NCBI GenBank assembly: GCA_963760715.1
Contig: CAVXDY010000004.1
Location: forward strand, 1 to 64,000
From: CAVXDY01 sp963760715
Lineage (GTDB): Bacteria > Actinomycetota > Thermoleophilia > Miltoncostaeales > Miltoncostaeaceae
Length of the DNA: 64,000 bases
Direction: 5' to 3'
The notes below the pieces were generated by a model. The model saw only the letters and a list, made by a program, of their open reading frames with translations, was not told where the DNA came from and made no database searches. The position numbers were made by a program, and so were the translations under genes. Shown piece by piece: positions 54,063 to 61,704 of this stretch (position 1 is its first letter; each line of letters opens with the position of its first letter).

Positions 54063-54087
54063 GACACCGCCGGGGTCCGGGGCAGCG
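54063..54087 (-). promoter_or_regulatory. Conserved hairpin element, copy B
   Basis: On the minus strand: CGCTGCC, loop CCGGACCCC, GGCGGTG, then TC. The stem keeps seven pairs when G-U is allowed. It lies between the first GAF-ANTAR gene and copy A, about 230 bases before the STAS gene. No supported gene lies between A and B. The surrounding 53843-54160 gap otherwise holds nothing recognised. Confidence 0.6.
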
Positions 54088-54160
54088 CCGAGCAGGTTAC
54101 CAGAACCTCGGCGCCGAGCTTGCGAAAATGGTGCAGAACGCGGGAAAACCGCCTGTCTCC

Positions 54161-54886
54161 CTACGTGCGGTCCCGGAGCTGAGCCGCCGGCAGGGTTCCC
54201 GCGACCACCTCAAGCGCCACGTCGGTCAGGCGGCGCTGCCGGCCGCGGGCGAAGGCGCGGAGGCGCGAGAACGCCTCGTCCATGCCGATGCCCAGGCGCT
54301 CCGCCAGCACGCCCTTGGCCTGCTCCACGGCGGTCCGGCTGTTGAGGGCCTCCTCGAGTTGCTCGGCGACCGCCTGGACATCGCGCAGCGCCCGGCTCTG
54401 GAGCAGGGAGATGGTGGCCACGTCCGCCAGGGCCTGTCCGGTGGCAAGATCGGAGGGGCTGAGCGGCGACGGCTCCGCGCGGAACAGGTTCAGCGCGCCC
54501 AGGACCTGGCCGCGCAGACGGAGCGGAAGCGCGTGGGCCGCGCGGAATCCGGCGCTCAGGGCGAAGGGTGAGAAGCGCGGCCATCGCTCGGACGCGGTCG
54601 ACAGGTCGGCCACGCTCACCGGGGCGCCGGAGTGGTAGCAGTCGCGGCACGGGCCCTCGTCGTTCTGGACCTCGAACAGCTCGACGGTCCCGGTCGCCTC
54701 GCTGGTGGCCGCCATCACCCGCAGGCTCCCGTCGCCGTTGGCCAGGACGAGGCCCGCGGCCGACGCATCGAGGAGCTCGACGCAGCGCTCGGTGAGCAGG
54801 GTCATCAGGTCGACCACGTCGAAGTCGTCGACGAGGGTGTCGGCCAACTCGACGAACGTCCTGGAAAGGCGCTGCTCCCTCGTCAC
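54161..54886 (-). CDS. GAF and ANTAR domain RNA-binding regulator
   Basis: 241 residues from GTG 54886, with AAGGAGAAG upstream. GAF sensor (about 20-165): FVELADTLVDDFDVVDLMTL, GPCRDCYHSGAPVSVADL, and AAHALPLRLRGQVLGALNLF. The ANTAR domain (about 175-235) has EEALNSRTAVEQAKGVLAER and GIGMDEAFSRLRAFARGRQR. ANTAR proteins bind paired RNA hairpins and prevent termination. Close paralogue of the protein at 55899-56621. Confidence 0.92.
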   Translation of the reverse strand: MTREQRLSRTFVELADTLVDDFDVVDLMTLLTERCVELLDASAAGLVLANGDGSLRVMAATSEATGTVELFEVQNDEGPCRDCYHSGAPVSVADLSTASERWPRFSPFALSAGFRAAHALPLRLRGQVLGALNLFRAEPSPLSPSDLATGQALADVATISLLQSRALRDVQAVAEQLEEALNSRTAVEQAKGVLAERLGIGMDEAFSRLRAFARGRQRRLTDVALEVVAGTLPAAQLRDRT

Positions 54887-54955
54887 CCGAGCTTCTCCTT
54901 CCTCACCGGCGCGGGCGGGATTGTAGGGAAAGTCGGCGGCCCGCACGGCCGGCCC

Positions 54956-55660
54956 TCACTCATCGAGCTGCAGCCGGCGGCCGACCACGTCGGCCGCGAC
55001 CGCGGTCAGGGGCCGCTCCGTGGCATAGGCATGCGCGCGAAGCCGCACCAGCGCCTCACCCACGTCCACCCCGAGCTGCACGCTCACCATCCCCGAGGCC
55101 TGGTGCACCTCGGCCCCATAGCCGGCCAGCATCTCCAGCTCCGGGCTGAGGATCCCCTCCGGGGCACCGGCCTGCATCGTGAGGATGGCGTTGAACATGA
55201 CGCCCGCCATCATCAGGGCGTCGGCGTGCTGGTCATCCGAGAGGGTTCCGGCCGAGGGCTGGTGGAGCGTGAGCGCGCCCAGGCGGACCGCGCCGAGGCG
55301 CAGCGGGAACGCGTACAACGCTCCCGCTCCGGCCGCGAGCGCCGCCGGGCCGAAGGCGACCCAACGGCCGCGGCGCGGCCGCGCCAGGTCGGGCTCCATC
55401 ACCGGCCGGCCGCTCTCCTGCGCATCGACGCCCGGCCCCTCGCCCAGGGTGTGCTGGAGATCCTCCAGGTGGGCCGCCAGCGGGTTCGACGCGCAGACCG
55501 GGGTGGGCATGCCGTCGACCCTGAGCATGAGGCTCATCCCGGCGACCCGCAGCACCTCCACGCCCGCGCGGCAGAGGTTGCGCCCGCCGGATCCACCCTC
55601 GCCGGTCGAGACGATCTCCACGATGCGCCAGAAGCGCGCGTCGTCGCGCGAGGCGCTCAT
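54956..55660 (-). CDS. GAF and ANTAR domain RNA-binding regulator
   Basis: 234 residues. Divergent GAF domain (LMLRVDGMPTPVCASNPLAA; TLGEGPGVDAQESGRPVMEP; AFPLRLGAVRLGALTLHQPS) and a C-terminal ANTAR domain (EVHQASGMVSVQLGVDVGEA; ALVRLRAHAYATERPLTAVA). It is less like the other two. It carries hairpin element C 66 bases upstream. Probably senses a small molecule or redox state through GAF and acts on RNA. Confidence 0.88.
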   Translation of the reverse strand: MSASRDDARFWRIVEIVSTGEGGSGGRNLCRAGVEVLRVAGMSLMLRVDGMPTPVCASNPLAAHLEDLQHTLGEGPGVDAQESGRPVMEPDLARPRRGRWVAFGPAALAAGAGALYAFPLRLGAVRLGALTLHQPSAGTLSDDQHADALMMAGVMFNAILTMQAGAPEGILSPELEMLAGYGAEVHQASGMVSVQLGVDVGEALVRLRAHAYATERPLTAVAADVVGRRLQLDE

Positions 55661-55725
55661 GCCGCCATCGACCGGGGCGGGCGTCCCAACCGCTGCACGA
55701 CCTCCATCGCCGATCTCCCGTCGGT

Positions 55726-55750
55726 GACGCCGCCGAGGTCTGGGGCAGCA
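55726..55750 (-). promoter_or_regulatory. Conserved hairpin element, copy C (before second GAF-ANTAR gene)
   Basis: On the minus strand: TGCTGCC, loop CCAGACCTC, GGCGGCG, then TC. The outer pair is U-G and the third T pairs with G, so the stem persists only with wobble pairs. It ends 66 bases before the gene that starts at 55660. Confidence 0.65.
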
Positions 55751-55898
55751 GCGCGCCGAGTGCCGGAGTGGTCGACCACGGTTTCGGCGTCCGGGTGAGG
55801 TTATCGCGTCGGAATCACGTATGAGACCGGCGGGGAGGCTGGTCGGAGCGATCCGTGTCTCTTACAATGAGCAGTTGGACGGGAACGGGGAGACTCGG

Positions 55899-56621
55899 AT
55901 GTTGAGCCGGGAGGAGCGCCTCACAGGGACGTTCGTCGAGTTGGCCGATTCGCTCGTCGATCGCTTCGACATCGTGGATCTGCTGACGGTCCTGGCCGAG
56001 CGCAGTGTCGAGATCTTCGACGTCGACGCCGCCGGGCTGCTCATGTCCGACGCAGCCGGCGGGCTGCGGCTGATGGCGGCCACCAGCGAGGCCATCCATA
56101 TGGTCGAGCTGATGCAGCTCCAGGCCGACCAGGGGCCGTGCCTCGACTGCTTCCGCAGCGGCGCCCCGGTGCTCGTCGCCGACCTCGGCGAGGCGGAGGG
56201 CCGCTGGCCCCGCTTCGCGCCCGAGGCGATCGCGGCCGGCTTCCGCGGCGTCCACGCGCTGCCGCTGCGCCTGCGCGGAAAGGTGCTCGGCGCCCTGAAC
56301 CTGTTCCGCACCACCCCGGGCGGGCTCGACCACGCGGACGCCACCGCCGCGCAGGCGCTGGCCGACGTGGCCACGGTCGCCCTGCTGCAGCAGCGGGCGG
56401 TGAGCGAGGCTCAGACCCTCGCCGAGCAGCTTCAGGACGCCCTCAACAGCCGCGTGGCCATCGAGCAGGCGAAGGGCGTTCTGGCCGCGCAGGCGGGCCT
56501 CGGCATGGACGAGGCCTTCCTTCAGCTCCGCGGCTACGCCCGCGCCCATCAGCGGCTTCTGACCGAGGTCGCCGAGGAGGTGGTGGCCGGGCGCCTGACG
56601 GCGGACGCTCTCAGCATCTGA
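55899..56621 (+). CDS. GAF and ANTAR domain RNA-binding regulator
   Basis: 240 residues from ATG 55899 with GGGGAGA upstream; a TACAAT at 55863-55868 could be its -10. It matches the 54161-54886 protein along its length: FVELADSLVDRFDIVDLLTV, GPCLDCFRSGAPVLVADL, ALPLRLRGKVLGALNLF, and ANTAR with LQDALNSRVAIEQAKGVLAA and GMDEAFLQLRGYARAHQRLL. A recent duplicate, but on the opposite strand and without a hairpin element upstream. Confidence 0.92.
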   Translation: MLSREERLTGTFVELADSLVDRFDIVDLLTVLAERSVEIFDVDAAGLLMSDAAGGLRLMAATSEAIHMVELMQLQADQGPCLDCFRSGAPVLVADLGEAEGRWPRFAPEAIAAGFRGVHALPLRLRGKVLGALNLFRTTPGGLDHADATAAQALADVATVALLQQRAVSEAQTLAEQLQDALNSRVAIEQAKGVLAAQAGLGMDEAFLQLRGYARAHQRLLTEVAEEVVAGRLTADALSI

Positions 56622-56719
56622 ACCGGCGCGGTCCGCGGGTGGCGGTGGCGGCCCGGGTGCGATAGAACCCGGCGGTTGCATCGTGCATCCGCCGGCCGGG
56701 AGCGGTTTCCCGGTGATCT

Positions 56720-56744
56720 CGCTGCCCCAGACCCCGGCGGCGTC
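56720..56744 (+). promoter_or_regulatory. Conserved hairpin element, copy D (before GGDEF-EAL gene)
   Basis: On the plus strand: CGCTGCC, loop CCAGACCCC, GGCGGCG, then TC. It ends 53 bases before GTG 56797. It is followed by a second small inverted repeat, CGTCC TGAAT GGACG (56741-56755), so the transcript could carry two adjacent hairpins. Confidence 0.7.
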
Positions 56745-56796
56745 CTGAATGGACGTGTGACGTGAGGTTGACGTGCAGCCCAGGATCTGAGGACCG

Positions 56797-58629
56797 GTGA
56801 CGCCGGACGCCGAGGCGTCGCCCGTCCCGCCCGACGGGGGCGAGGGCCCGGCACGTTCGAGGGTCGACGAGCATCTCCGCGCCGAGGTCGCCGGTCTCGA
56901 CGCCGTCAACGCGACGCTGCGCACCGTCGTTCCGGTGGGCGCGCAGGACGCGGGGACCCTCAGCGAGCGGCTCGAGAGCGCATTCGAGAACGCCGCGATC
57001 GGGATGGGACTCCTCGATCTGGACGGTCACTGGCTCCAGGTCAACCAGGCGCTGTGCGAGATCACGGGCCTGGACATGGACAGGCTCCTGGTCACCTCCC
57101 TCGATGCGATCACGCACGAGGACGACGTGGACATCGACCGTGCGCAGCAGCGCCAGCTCATGTCCCGCGCGATCGCGAGCTATCAGATCGAGAAGCGCCT
57201 CAACGCCGGCAAGAGGGAGATCTGGGCGCTGGTGACGTCCTCGCTCGTGCACGACGCCGGGGGGACACCGCGGCACGTGATCCTCCAGGTCCAGGACATC
57301 TCGGAGCGGAAGGCGCTCAGCGCCCGGCTCGACTACCTGATGGACCACGACCTGCTGACCGGCCTGTTCAACCGCCGCCGCTTCGATCAGGAGCTGATGC
57401 AGCAGGTGGACCGCGCGGCGCGCTACGGATCCGGCGGCGCGGTGCTGATGATGGACCTCGATCACTTCAAGCAGGTCAACGACAGCTTCGGCCACAAGGC
57501 GGGCGACGACCTGCTCAAGGCCATCGCCGGCGAGCTGCGCCATCGCGCCCGCAGGACGGATGTGCTGGCGCGCCTGAGCGGCGACGAGTTCGCGCTCCTC
57601 CTGCCCCAGGCCGACCTGGAGGAGGCCTCCGTGGTCGCCGAGGCGCTGGTCAAGGCCGTGCGGCAGCACGTGGCGACGCTCGGGGAGAAGACCATCCGCA
57701 TGACGGCCAGCGTGGGCGTCGCCCTGTTCGGCGACCTGAGCTACGCCGAGCTGCTGGCCTACGCCGACCAGGCGATGTACGAGGCCAAGGAATCCGGGCG
57801 CGACCGCATGTCGGTCTACCGCCCCGGCGCGGACCACCGCCGCCGCACGGCGCGGCTCGACGAGGCCGAGCGCCTGCGCAAGGGGCTCGCCGAGGACCGG
57901 CTGGTGCTGCACGCGCAGCCGATCCTCAACCTGAGCTCGGGCAAGATCGCCCAGTACGAGCTCCTGGTGCGCCTGTGGGACGACGCCGCCAGCGAGCTCC
58001 TGATGCCGGGCGCCTTCCTCTACGTCGCCGAGCGCTTCGACATGATCCAGGCCATCGACCGGTGGGTGGTGCGGCAGGCCATCGGGCTGATCGCCGAGCA
58101 CGCGGCCGCCGGCTCGGATCTCCTGCTGGAGATCAACCTCTCCGGCAAGTCGATCGGCGACCGGGACCTGGCGGCCTTCACCGAGCGGCTGCTGGCGGAG
58201 GCCGGGATCGATCCGTCGTCGCTCATCTTCGAGCTCACCGAGACGGCCGCGATCGCGAACCTGGAGGACGCCCAGCGGTTCGCCCACCGCCTGCGCGGCC
58301 TGGGCTGCCGCTTCGCCCTCGACGACTTCGGCTCGGGGTTCGGCTCCTTCTACTACCTCAAGCACCTGCCCTTCGACTACATCAAGATCGACGGCGACTT
58401 CGTGCGGGGCCTGCCGGGAAGCCCCACCGACCAGCTCGTGGTGCAGGCCCTCGTCACGATCGCCCAGGGCATGGGCAAGGAGACGATCGCCGAGTTCGTC
58501 ACCGACCAGGCCACCGTCGCCCTGCTCGAGGAGGCCGGCGTCGACTACGCCCAGGGCTTCCACATCTCCCGCCCCGGCCCGCTCGCGGACGTCCTGCCCG
58601 TCACGCAGGGCCTCGCCACCGGTTCCTGA
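56797..58629 (+). CDS. PAS-GGDEF-EAL cyclic-di-GMP signalling protein
   Basis: 610 residues from GTG 56797. PAS domain at about 60-175 (FENAAIGMGLLDLDGHWLQV; LQVQDISERK). GGDEF at about 190-345: LTGLFNRRRFDQEL, MMDLDHFKQVND, and SGDEFALLL at the active site. EAL at about 365-605: ELLVRLW, EINLSGKSI, FELTETAAI, ALDDFGSGFGSF, IKIDGDFVRG and ETIAEFV. Key acidic residues of both domains are present, so both synthesis and hydrolysis of c-di-GMP are possible. Hairpin element D precedes it. Confidence 0.95.
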   Translation: MTPDAEASPVPPDGGEGPARSRVDEHLRAEVAGLDAVNATLRTVVPVGAQDAGTLSERLESAFENAAIGMGLLDLDGHWLQVNQALCEITGLDMDRLLVTSLDAITHEDDVDIDRAQQRQLMSRAIASYQIEKRLNAGKREIWALVTSSLVHDAGGTPRHVILQVQDISERKALSARLDYLMDHDLLTGLFNRRRFDQELMQQVDRAARYGSGGAVLMMDLDHFKQVNDSFGHKAGDDLLKAIAGELRHRARRTDVLARLSGDEFALLLPQADLEEASVVAEALVKAVRQHVATLGEKTIRMTASVGVALFGDLSYAELLAYADQAMYEAKESGRDRMSVYRPGADHRRRTARLDEAERLRKGLAEDRLVLHAQPILNLSSGKIAQYELLVRLWDDAASELLMPGAFLYVAERFDMIQAIDRWVVRQAIGLIAEHAAAGSDLLLEINLSGKSIGDRDLAAFTERLLAEAGIDPSSLIFELTETAAIANLEDAQRFAHRLRGLGCRFALDDFGSGFGSFYYLKHLPFDYIKIDGDFVRGLPGSPTDQLVVQALVTIAQGMGKETIAEFVTDQATVALLEEAGVDYAQGFHISRPGPLADVLPVTQGLATGS

Positions 58630-58653
58630 CGCCGGCCCCGCCCGCGCCTGCGG

Positions 58654-58878
58654 TCAGCCGGGTGTGCGCGAGAGGTTCTGGAGGCGCTCCCGCGCCGCCG
58701 CGGTCAGGCGGCGGACGTCGATCTCCCCCAGGAGCTGCTGGTGGCGCTCGTCGGCCTGGAGCGTACGGAGGGCCTGCTCGTAGGCCCGCCGGGCCGCCGT
58801 CCGCTCTCCGAGGGCCTCGTGCGCGCTCCCGAGCGTGAAGGACGCGAGCCCGAAGCCGGCGTCCCGTTGGGCGTGAGC
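58654..58878 (-). pseudogene. TPR-like C-terminal fragment
   Basis: On the minus strand this stretch encodes AHAQRDAGFGLASFTLGSAH then EALGERTAARRAYEQALRTL, and ends ARERLQNLSRTPG before a stop at 58654-58656. It reads as the last TPR pair and tail of a larger protein, such as a cyclase or LuxR/BTAD regulator. There is no start, and similarity stops abruptly at about 58878, where a fragment of another gene begins on the opposite strand. Confidence 0.5.
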
Positions 58879-58880
58879 GC

Positions 58881-58970
58881 GAGCTCGAGGCCGGCGCGGT
58901 CGACTACGTCGCGAAGCCCTTCGTGCGGGAGGAGCTGATCGCGCGCGTGGGCCTGGCGCTCGCTCGTCAG
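58881..58970 (+). pseudogene. Response-regulator receiver domain fragment
   Basis: On the plus strand, ELEAGAVDYVAKPFVREELI then ARVGLALARQ. This is the end of a CheY-like receiver domain, including the conserved Lys-Pro (AKPF) and the last helix. The phosphorylated Asp and the rest are missing. It is joined at 58878-58881 to the TPR fragment. Clear sign of gene debris. Confidence 0.55.
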
Positions 58971-59974
58971 CCGACCAGCAGCACCTTGCCCGAGCGTCCG
59001 GGACGCTCGGAGTGGGCCACCGCCTCGCGGACGTCCGCGAGGTCGTAGCGGGCCTCGACCGGCGGGTCCACGACCCCCTCGGCCATCAGGCCGAGCACCG
59101 TCGCGATGGTCCGCTGCACGTGGGCGGGCGGGACCTCCTGGAACCAGCGCACGAGCCAGAACCCGCGAACGGTGGTGCCCGCGAAGATCTGGATGCGCGT
59201 ATCGAGCGGGACGGACGCCTCCCCCGACAGGCGGCCGTAGGTGATGAGCGTCCCCCGGGGCGCGAGCGCGGCGGCGATCCGCCCGGCCAGCTCCCCGCCG
59301 ACGGCGTCGATCGCCTTCCCCACGCCCTCGCCCCCCGTGATCTCGCGCACCCGCTCCCCGAGGTCGTCGCGGTCGGTGGCGATGACCTCGTCGGCCCCCA
59401 GGGCGAGGAGCTCCTGGGCCTGCTCCGCCCGCCGCACCACGTTGATCGTGCGGAAGCCGCGCGCGCGGGCGAGCTGCAGCACGACCCGCCCCAGCGTCGA
59501 GCCCGCCGCGTTCTGCAGCAGCCATTCGCCCGGCTGCACGTCGAGCTCGTCAACCAGCAGCACCCACGCGCTCAGGGGGTTGACCACGAGCTGCGCGGCC
59601 GCCTCGTCGGACACGCCGTCCGGGACCGGCAGCAGGCGGGCCGCGGGCGCCACCATGAGCTCGGCCCACGTCCCCGGGCTCACGCCCAGCGGCACCACCC
59701 GCTGCCCGGTGGCCACGGAGTCGACCCCCGCACCGAGCGCCTCGACCTCGCCCACGCCCTCCAGCCCGGGCGTCGCGGGCAGCGGCGGGAGCTGGCCGTA
59801 GCGGCCGCGCAGCATCGAGAGGTCGGAGGGGTTCACGGGCCGCGCCCTCATGCGCAGGAGGACCTCGCCCTCACCCGGCGCCGGGATCGGGACGGTCTCG
59901 GCGGTGAGCACGTCAACCGGCTCGCCGAACGCGGCGAACCGCACCGCGCGCATCGTCGATCCGCTCTCGGTCAT
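58967..59974 (-). CDS. MDR family oxidoreductase (2-enoyl reductase/quinone oxidoreductase-like)
   Basis: 335 residues. Zinc-free medium-chain reductase: RPVNPSDLSMLRGRYGQLPP, GLEGVGEVEALG, WAELMVAPAARLLPVPDGVS, LVVNPLSAWVLL and the NADPH motif LLQNAAGSTLGRVVLQLARA. Resembles MECR/ETR enoyl reductases. Its start overlaps the FAD oxidase stop by four bases (ATGA), so the two form an operon. Its last residues overlap the receiver-domain fragment. Confidence 0.9.
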   Translation of the reverse strand: MTESGSTMRAVRFAAFGEPVDVLTAETVPIPAPGEGEVLLRMRARPVNPSDLSMLRGRYGQLPPLPATPGLEGVGEVEALGAGVDSVATGQRVVPLGVSPGTWAELMVAPAARLLPVPDGVSDEAAAQLVVNPLSAWVLLVDELDVQPGEWLLQNAAGSTLGRVVLQLARARGFRTINVVRRAEQAQELLALGADEVIATDRDDLGERVREITGGEGVGKAIDAVGGELAGRIAAALAPRGTLITYGRLSGEASVPLDTRIQIFAGTTVRGFWLVRWFQEVPPAHVQRTIATVLGLMAEGVVDPPVEARYDLADVREAVAHSERPGRSGKVLLVG

Positions 59975-61347
59975 CCGGCCAGGCCGTGGCTCGAGTTGAT
60001 GAGCCCCTTGGGGTCGTAGCGCCGCTTCACCTCCCGGAGGCGCGTCAGGACCTCAGGGGGGAACGAGGTGGCCATCGCGTCGGGCTTCTCGATGAAGTTG
60101 AGGAAGGTGCGTCCGGTGCTCCACGGGGCCATCGCGGAGCGCAGCTCCTCGCAGCCCGCCACGAGCGGCGCCGCGCCCTCCGGCCCCATCGGGATGCCGA
60201 GACCGTGCAGCAGGAAGGCCTCCTCCAGGTGCCCGGCCGCTCCCCCGTTGGGGTGGGGGCGGCCGATGGCGCCACCCAGGTGGCGCAGCTCGGCGAACAG
60301 GAGGGGCGATCCGGAGTCGGGGCCGGCGACCGCGACCAGCCGATCGACGGCCTCGGCGGGCAGGTCGCGCATCAGGGCGGTGCTCGAGATGCTGGGGACC
60401 GGGTCCTCGGGGTCCATGTGCACGACGCCGAGACCGGCGGGCGGCATGGCGGTGAAGGTGTCCATCATCGGCTCGAGCGCCCGCAGCGGGGCGGTCACGC
60501 CGGCGCCCTCGGCCTCGGGGCCCGTGAAGCAGGCGCCCACCATCACCAGGTCCTTGCCCCGGAGCGGCTCGGGAATGTCCGGCAGCGGAGGCACCCTGAC
60601 CATCCGGGCGAGCGAGGTCGTGTCGTCGGGCACGCCCTGCACCCACTCGCGCCAGGCGTGGAGCACCTCGGCCGAGCGCGCCATGGGGAAGATCAGGTTG
60701 CCGGCGTAGACCTCGGCCACCGGGACGAGCTCGATCTCCAGGCCGGTCACGATGGCGTAGTTGCCGCCGCCGCCCTTCAGCGCCCAGTAGAGATCGGGCT
60801 CGCTGTCGGCGTCGGCCCGCAGCCGGCGCCCCTCGGCGGTGACCACCTCGAAGGCGCGCACGCTGTTGGCGGCGAGCCCGTAGCGGCGCCCCATCCAGCT
60901 GAGCCCGCCACCCAGCAGGTAGCCGGTCACGCAGATGTGGGGGGCGGACCCCGCGAGGCCGGCCAGCCCCTCGGCCGCGGCCGCGGCCTGCACGTCGCGC
61001 CAGCGCACGCCGGCGCCCACGCGCGCGAGCCGGGCCCCGGCGTCCACCGCCACGTCCGCCAACGCCCCGGTGCGCAGGAGCACCACGTCCTGCAGGTCCC
61101 AGCTCGCCGCGTGGCCGGTGGGCTGCGCCATGACGCCGAGCCCGTTCTCGCGGGCGAACCCGACGGCGGCCGCCACGTCGTCAGCGCCGGCCACCTCCAC
61201 CACGGCCGCCGGGTGCTGGTCGATGCCCACGCTCCACGGCCGGCGGGCCCCGTCCCAGGCCTCGCCGTCGCCGGGTCCGAAGACCGCGCCGCTGACCGCC
61301 CGGCGCAGGCGATCGAGGTCGAGGGGGCGTGACGGTTCGGCGTTCAT
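59971..61347 (-). CDS. FAD-binding oxidoreductase, berberine-bridge-like
   Basis: 458 residues. FAD-linked oxidase PP-loop: HPAAVVEVAGADDVAAAVGF, PTGHAASWDLQDVVLLRTGA with the His that can bind FAD covalently, and GYLLGGGLSWMGRRYGLAAN. The Cys of bicovalent members would lie near HICVTG and is uncertain. C-terminal BBE signature YDPKGLINSSHGL. Likely oxidises an alcohol or sugar using O2. First gene of an operon with the MDR reductase. Confidence 0.9.
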   Translation of the reverse strand: MNAEPSRPLDLDRLRRAVSGAVFGPGDGEAWDGARRPWSVGIDQHPAAVVEVAGADDVAAAVGFARENGLGVMAQPTGHAASWDLQDVVLLRTGALADVAVDAGARLARVGAGVRWRDVQAAAAAEGLAGLAGSAPHICVTGYLLGGGLSWMGRRYGLAANSVRAFEVVTAEGRRLRADADSEPDLYWALKGGGGNYAIVTGLEIELVPVAEVYAGNLIFPMARSAEVLHAWREWVQGVPDDTTSLARMVRVPPLPDIPEPLRGKDLVMVGACFTGPEAEGAGVTAPLRALEPMMDTFTAMPPAGLGVVHMDPEDPVPSISSTALMRDLPAEAVDRLVAVAGPDSGSPLLFAELRHLGGAIGRPHPNGGAAGHLEEAFLLHGLGIPMGPEGAAPLVAGCEELRSAMAPWSTGRTFLNFIEKPDAMATSFPPEVLTRLREVKRRYDPKGLINSSHGLAG

Positions 61348-61467
61348 ACGGACCTCGCTCCGGGTGAGAACGGCGGGCGCGACCCTACCGCCGAGGCGCC
61401 TCCGGGGGCAAACGGGCGGGCGTCGCCGTGGTTGACCCCTCCCGCCCGGGACCGCTAGACACGGGTG

Positions 61468-61704
61468 ATGAGGGTGAGCGTCCGTCTCAACGGCCCCATG
61501 GCCGCGCTGCTCGGCCCCCGGCGGGAGCTGGAGCTGGCCGACGGGGCGCTCGTGGGCGACCTCCTCGCGACCCTGGCCGACCAGGCCGGCGTGGCGGGCA
61601 CCCCGGGGCTGGCGGTGTCGATCGGCGGGGCGATCGTGGACGCCACCCGGCCGCTCGCCGAGGGCGATCAGGTGGCGGTCCTGTCGCCCGTCGCGGGCGG
61701 TTAG
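61468..61704 (+). CDS. MoaD/ThiS family sulfur-carrier protein
   Basis: 78 residues from ATG 61468 (GTG 61465 possible). Ubiquitin-like fold: VSVRLNGPMAALLGPRRELE, LLATLADQAGVAG, and a C-terminal VAVLSPVAGG ending in Gly-Gly, which is thiocarboxylated by an E1-like enzyme. It is probably the small subunit of molybdopterin synthase or a thiamine sulfur carrier. No partner gene is adjacent. Its stop overlaps the end of the convergent acetamidase gene. Confidence 0.85.
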   Translation: MRVSVRLNGPMAALLGPRRELELADGALVGDLLATLADQAGVAGTPGLAVSIGGAIVDATRPLAEGDQVAVLSPVAGG

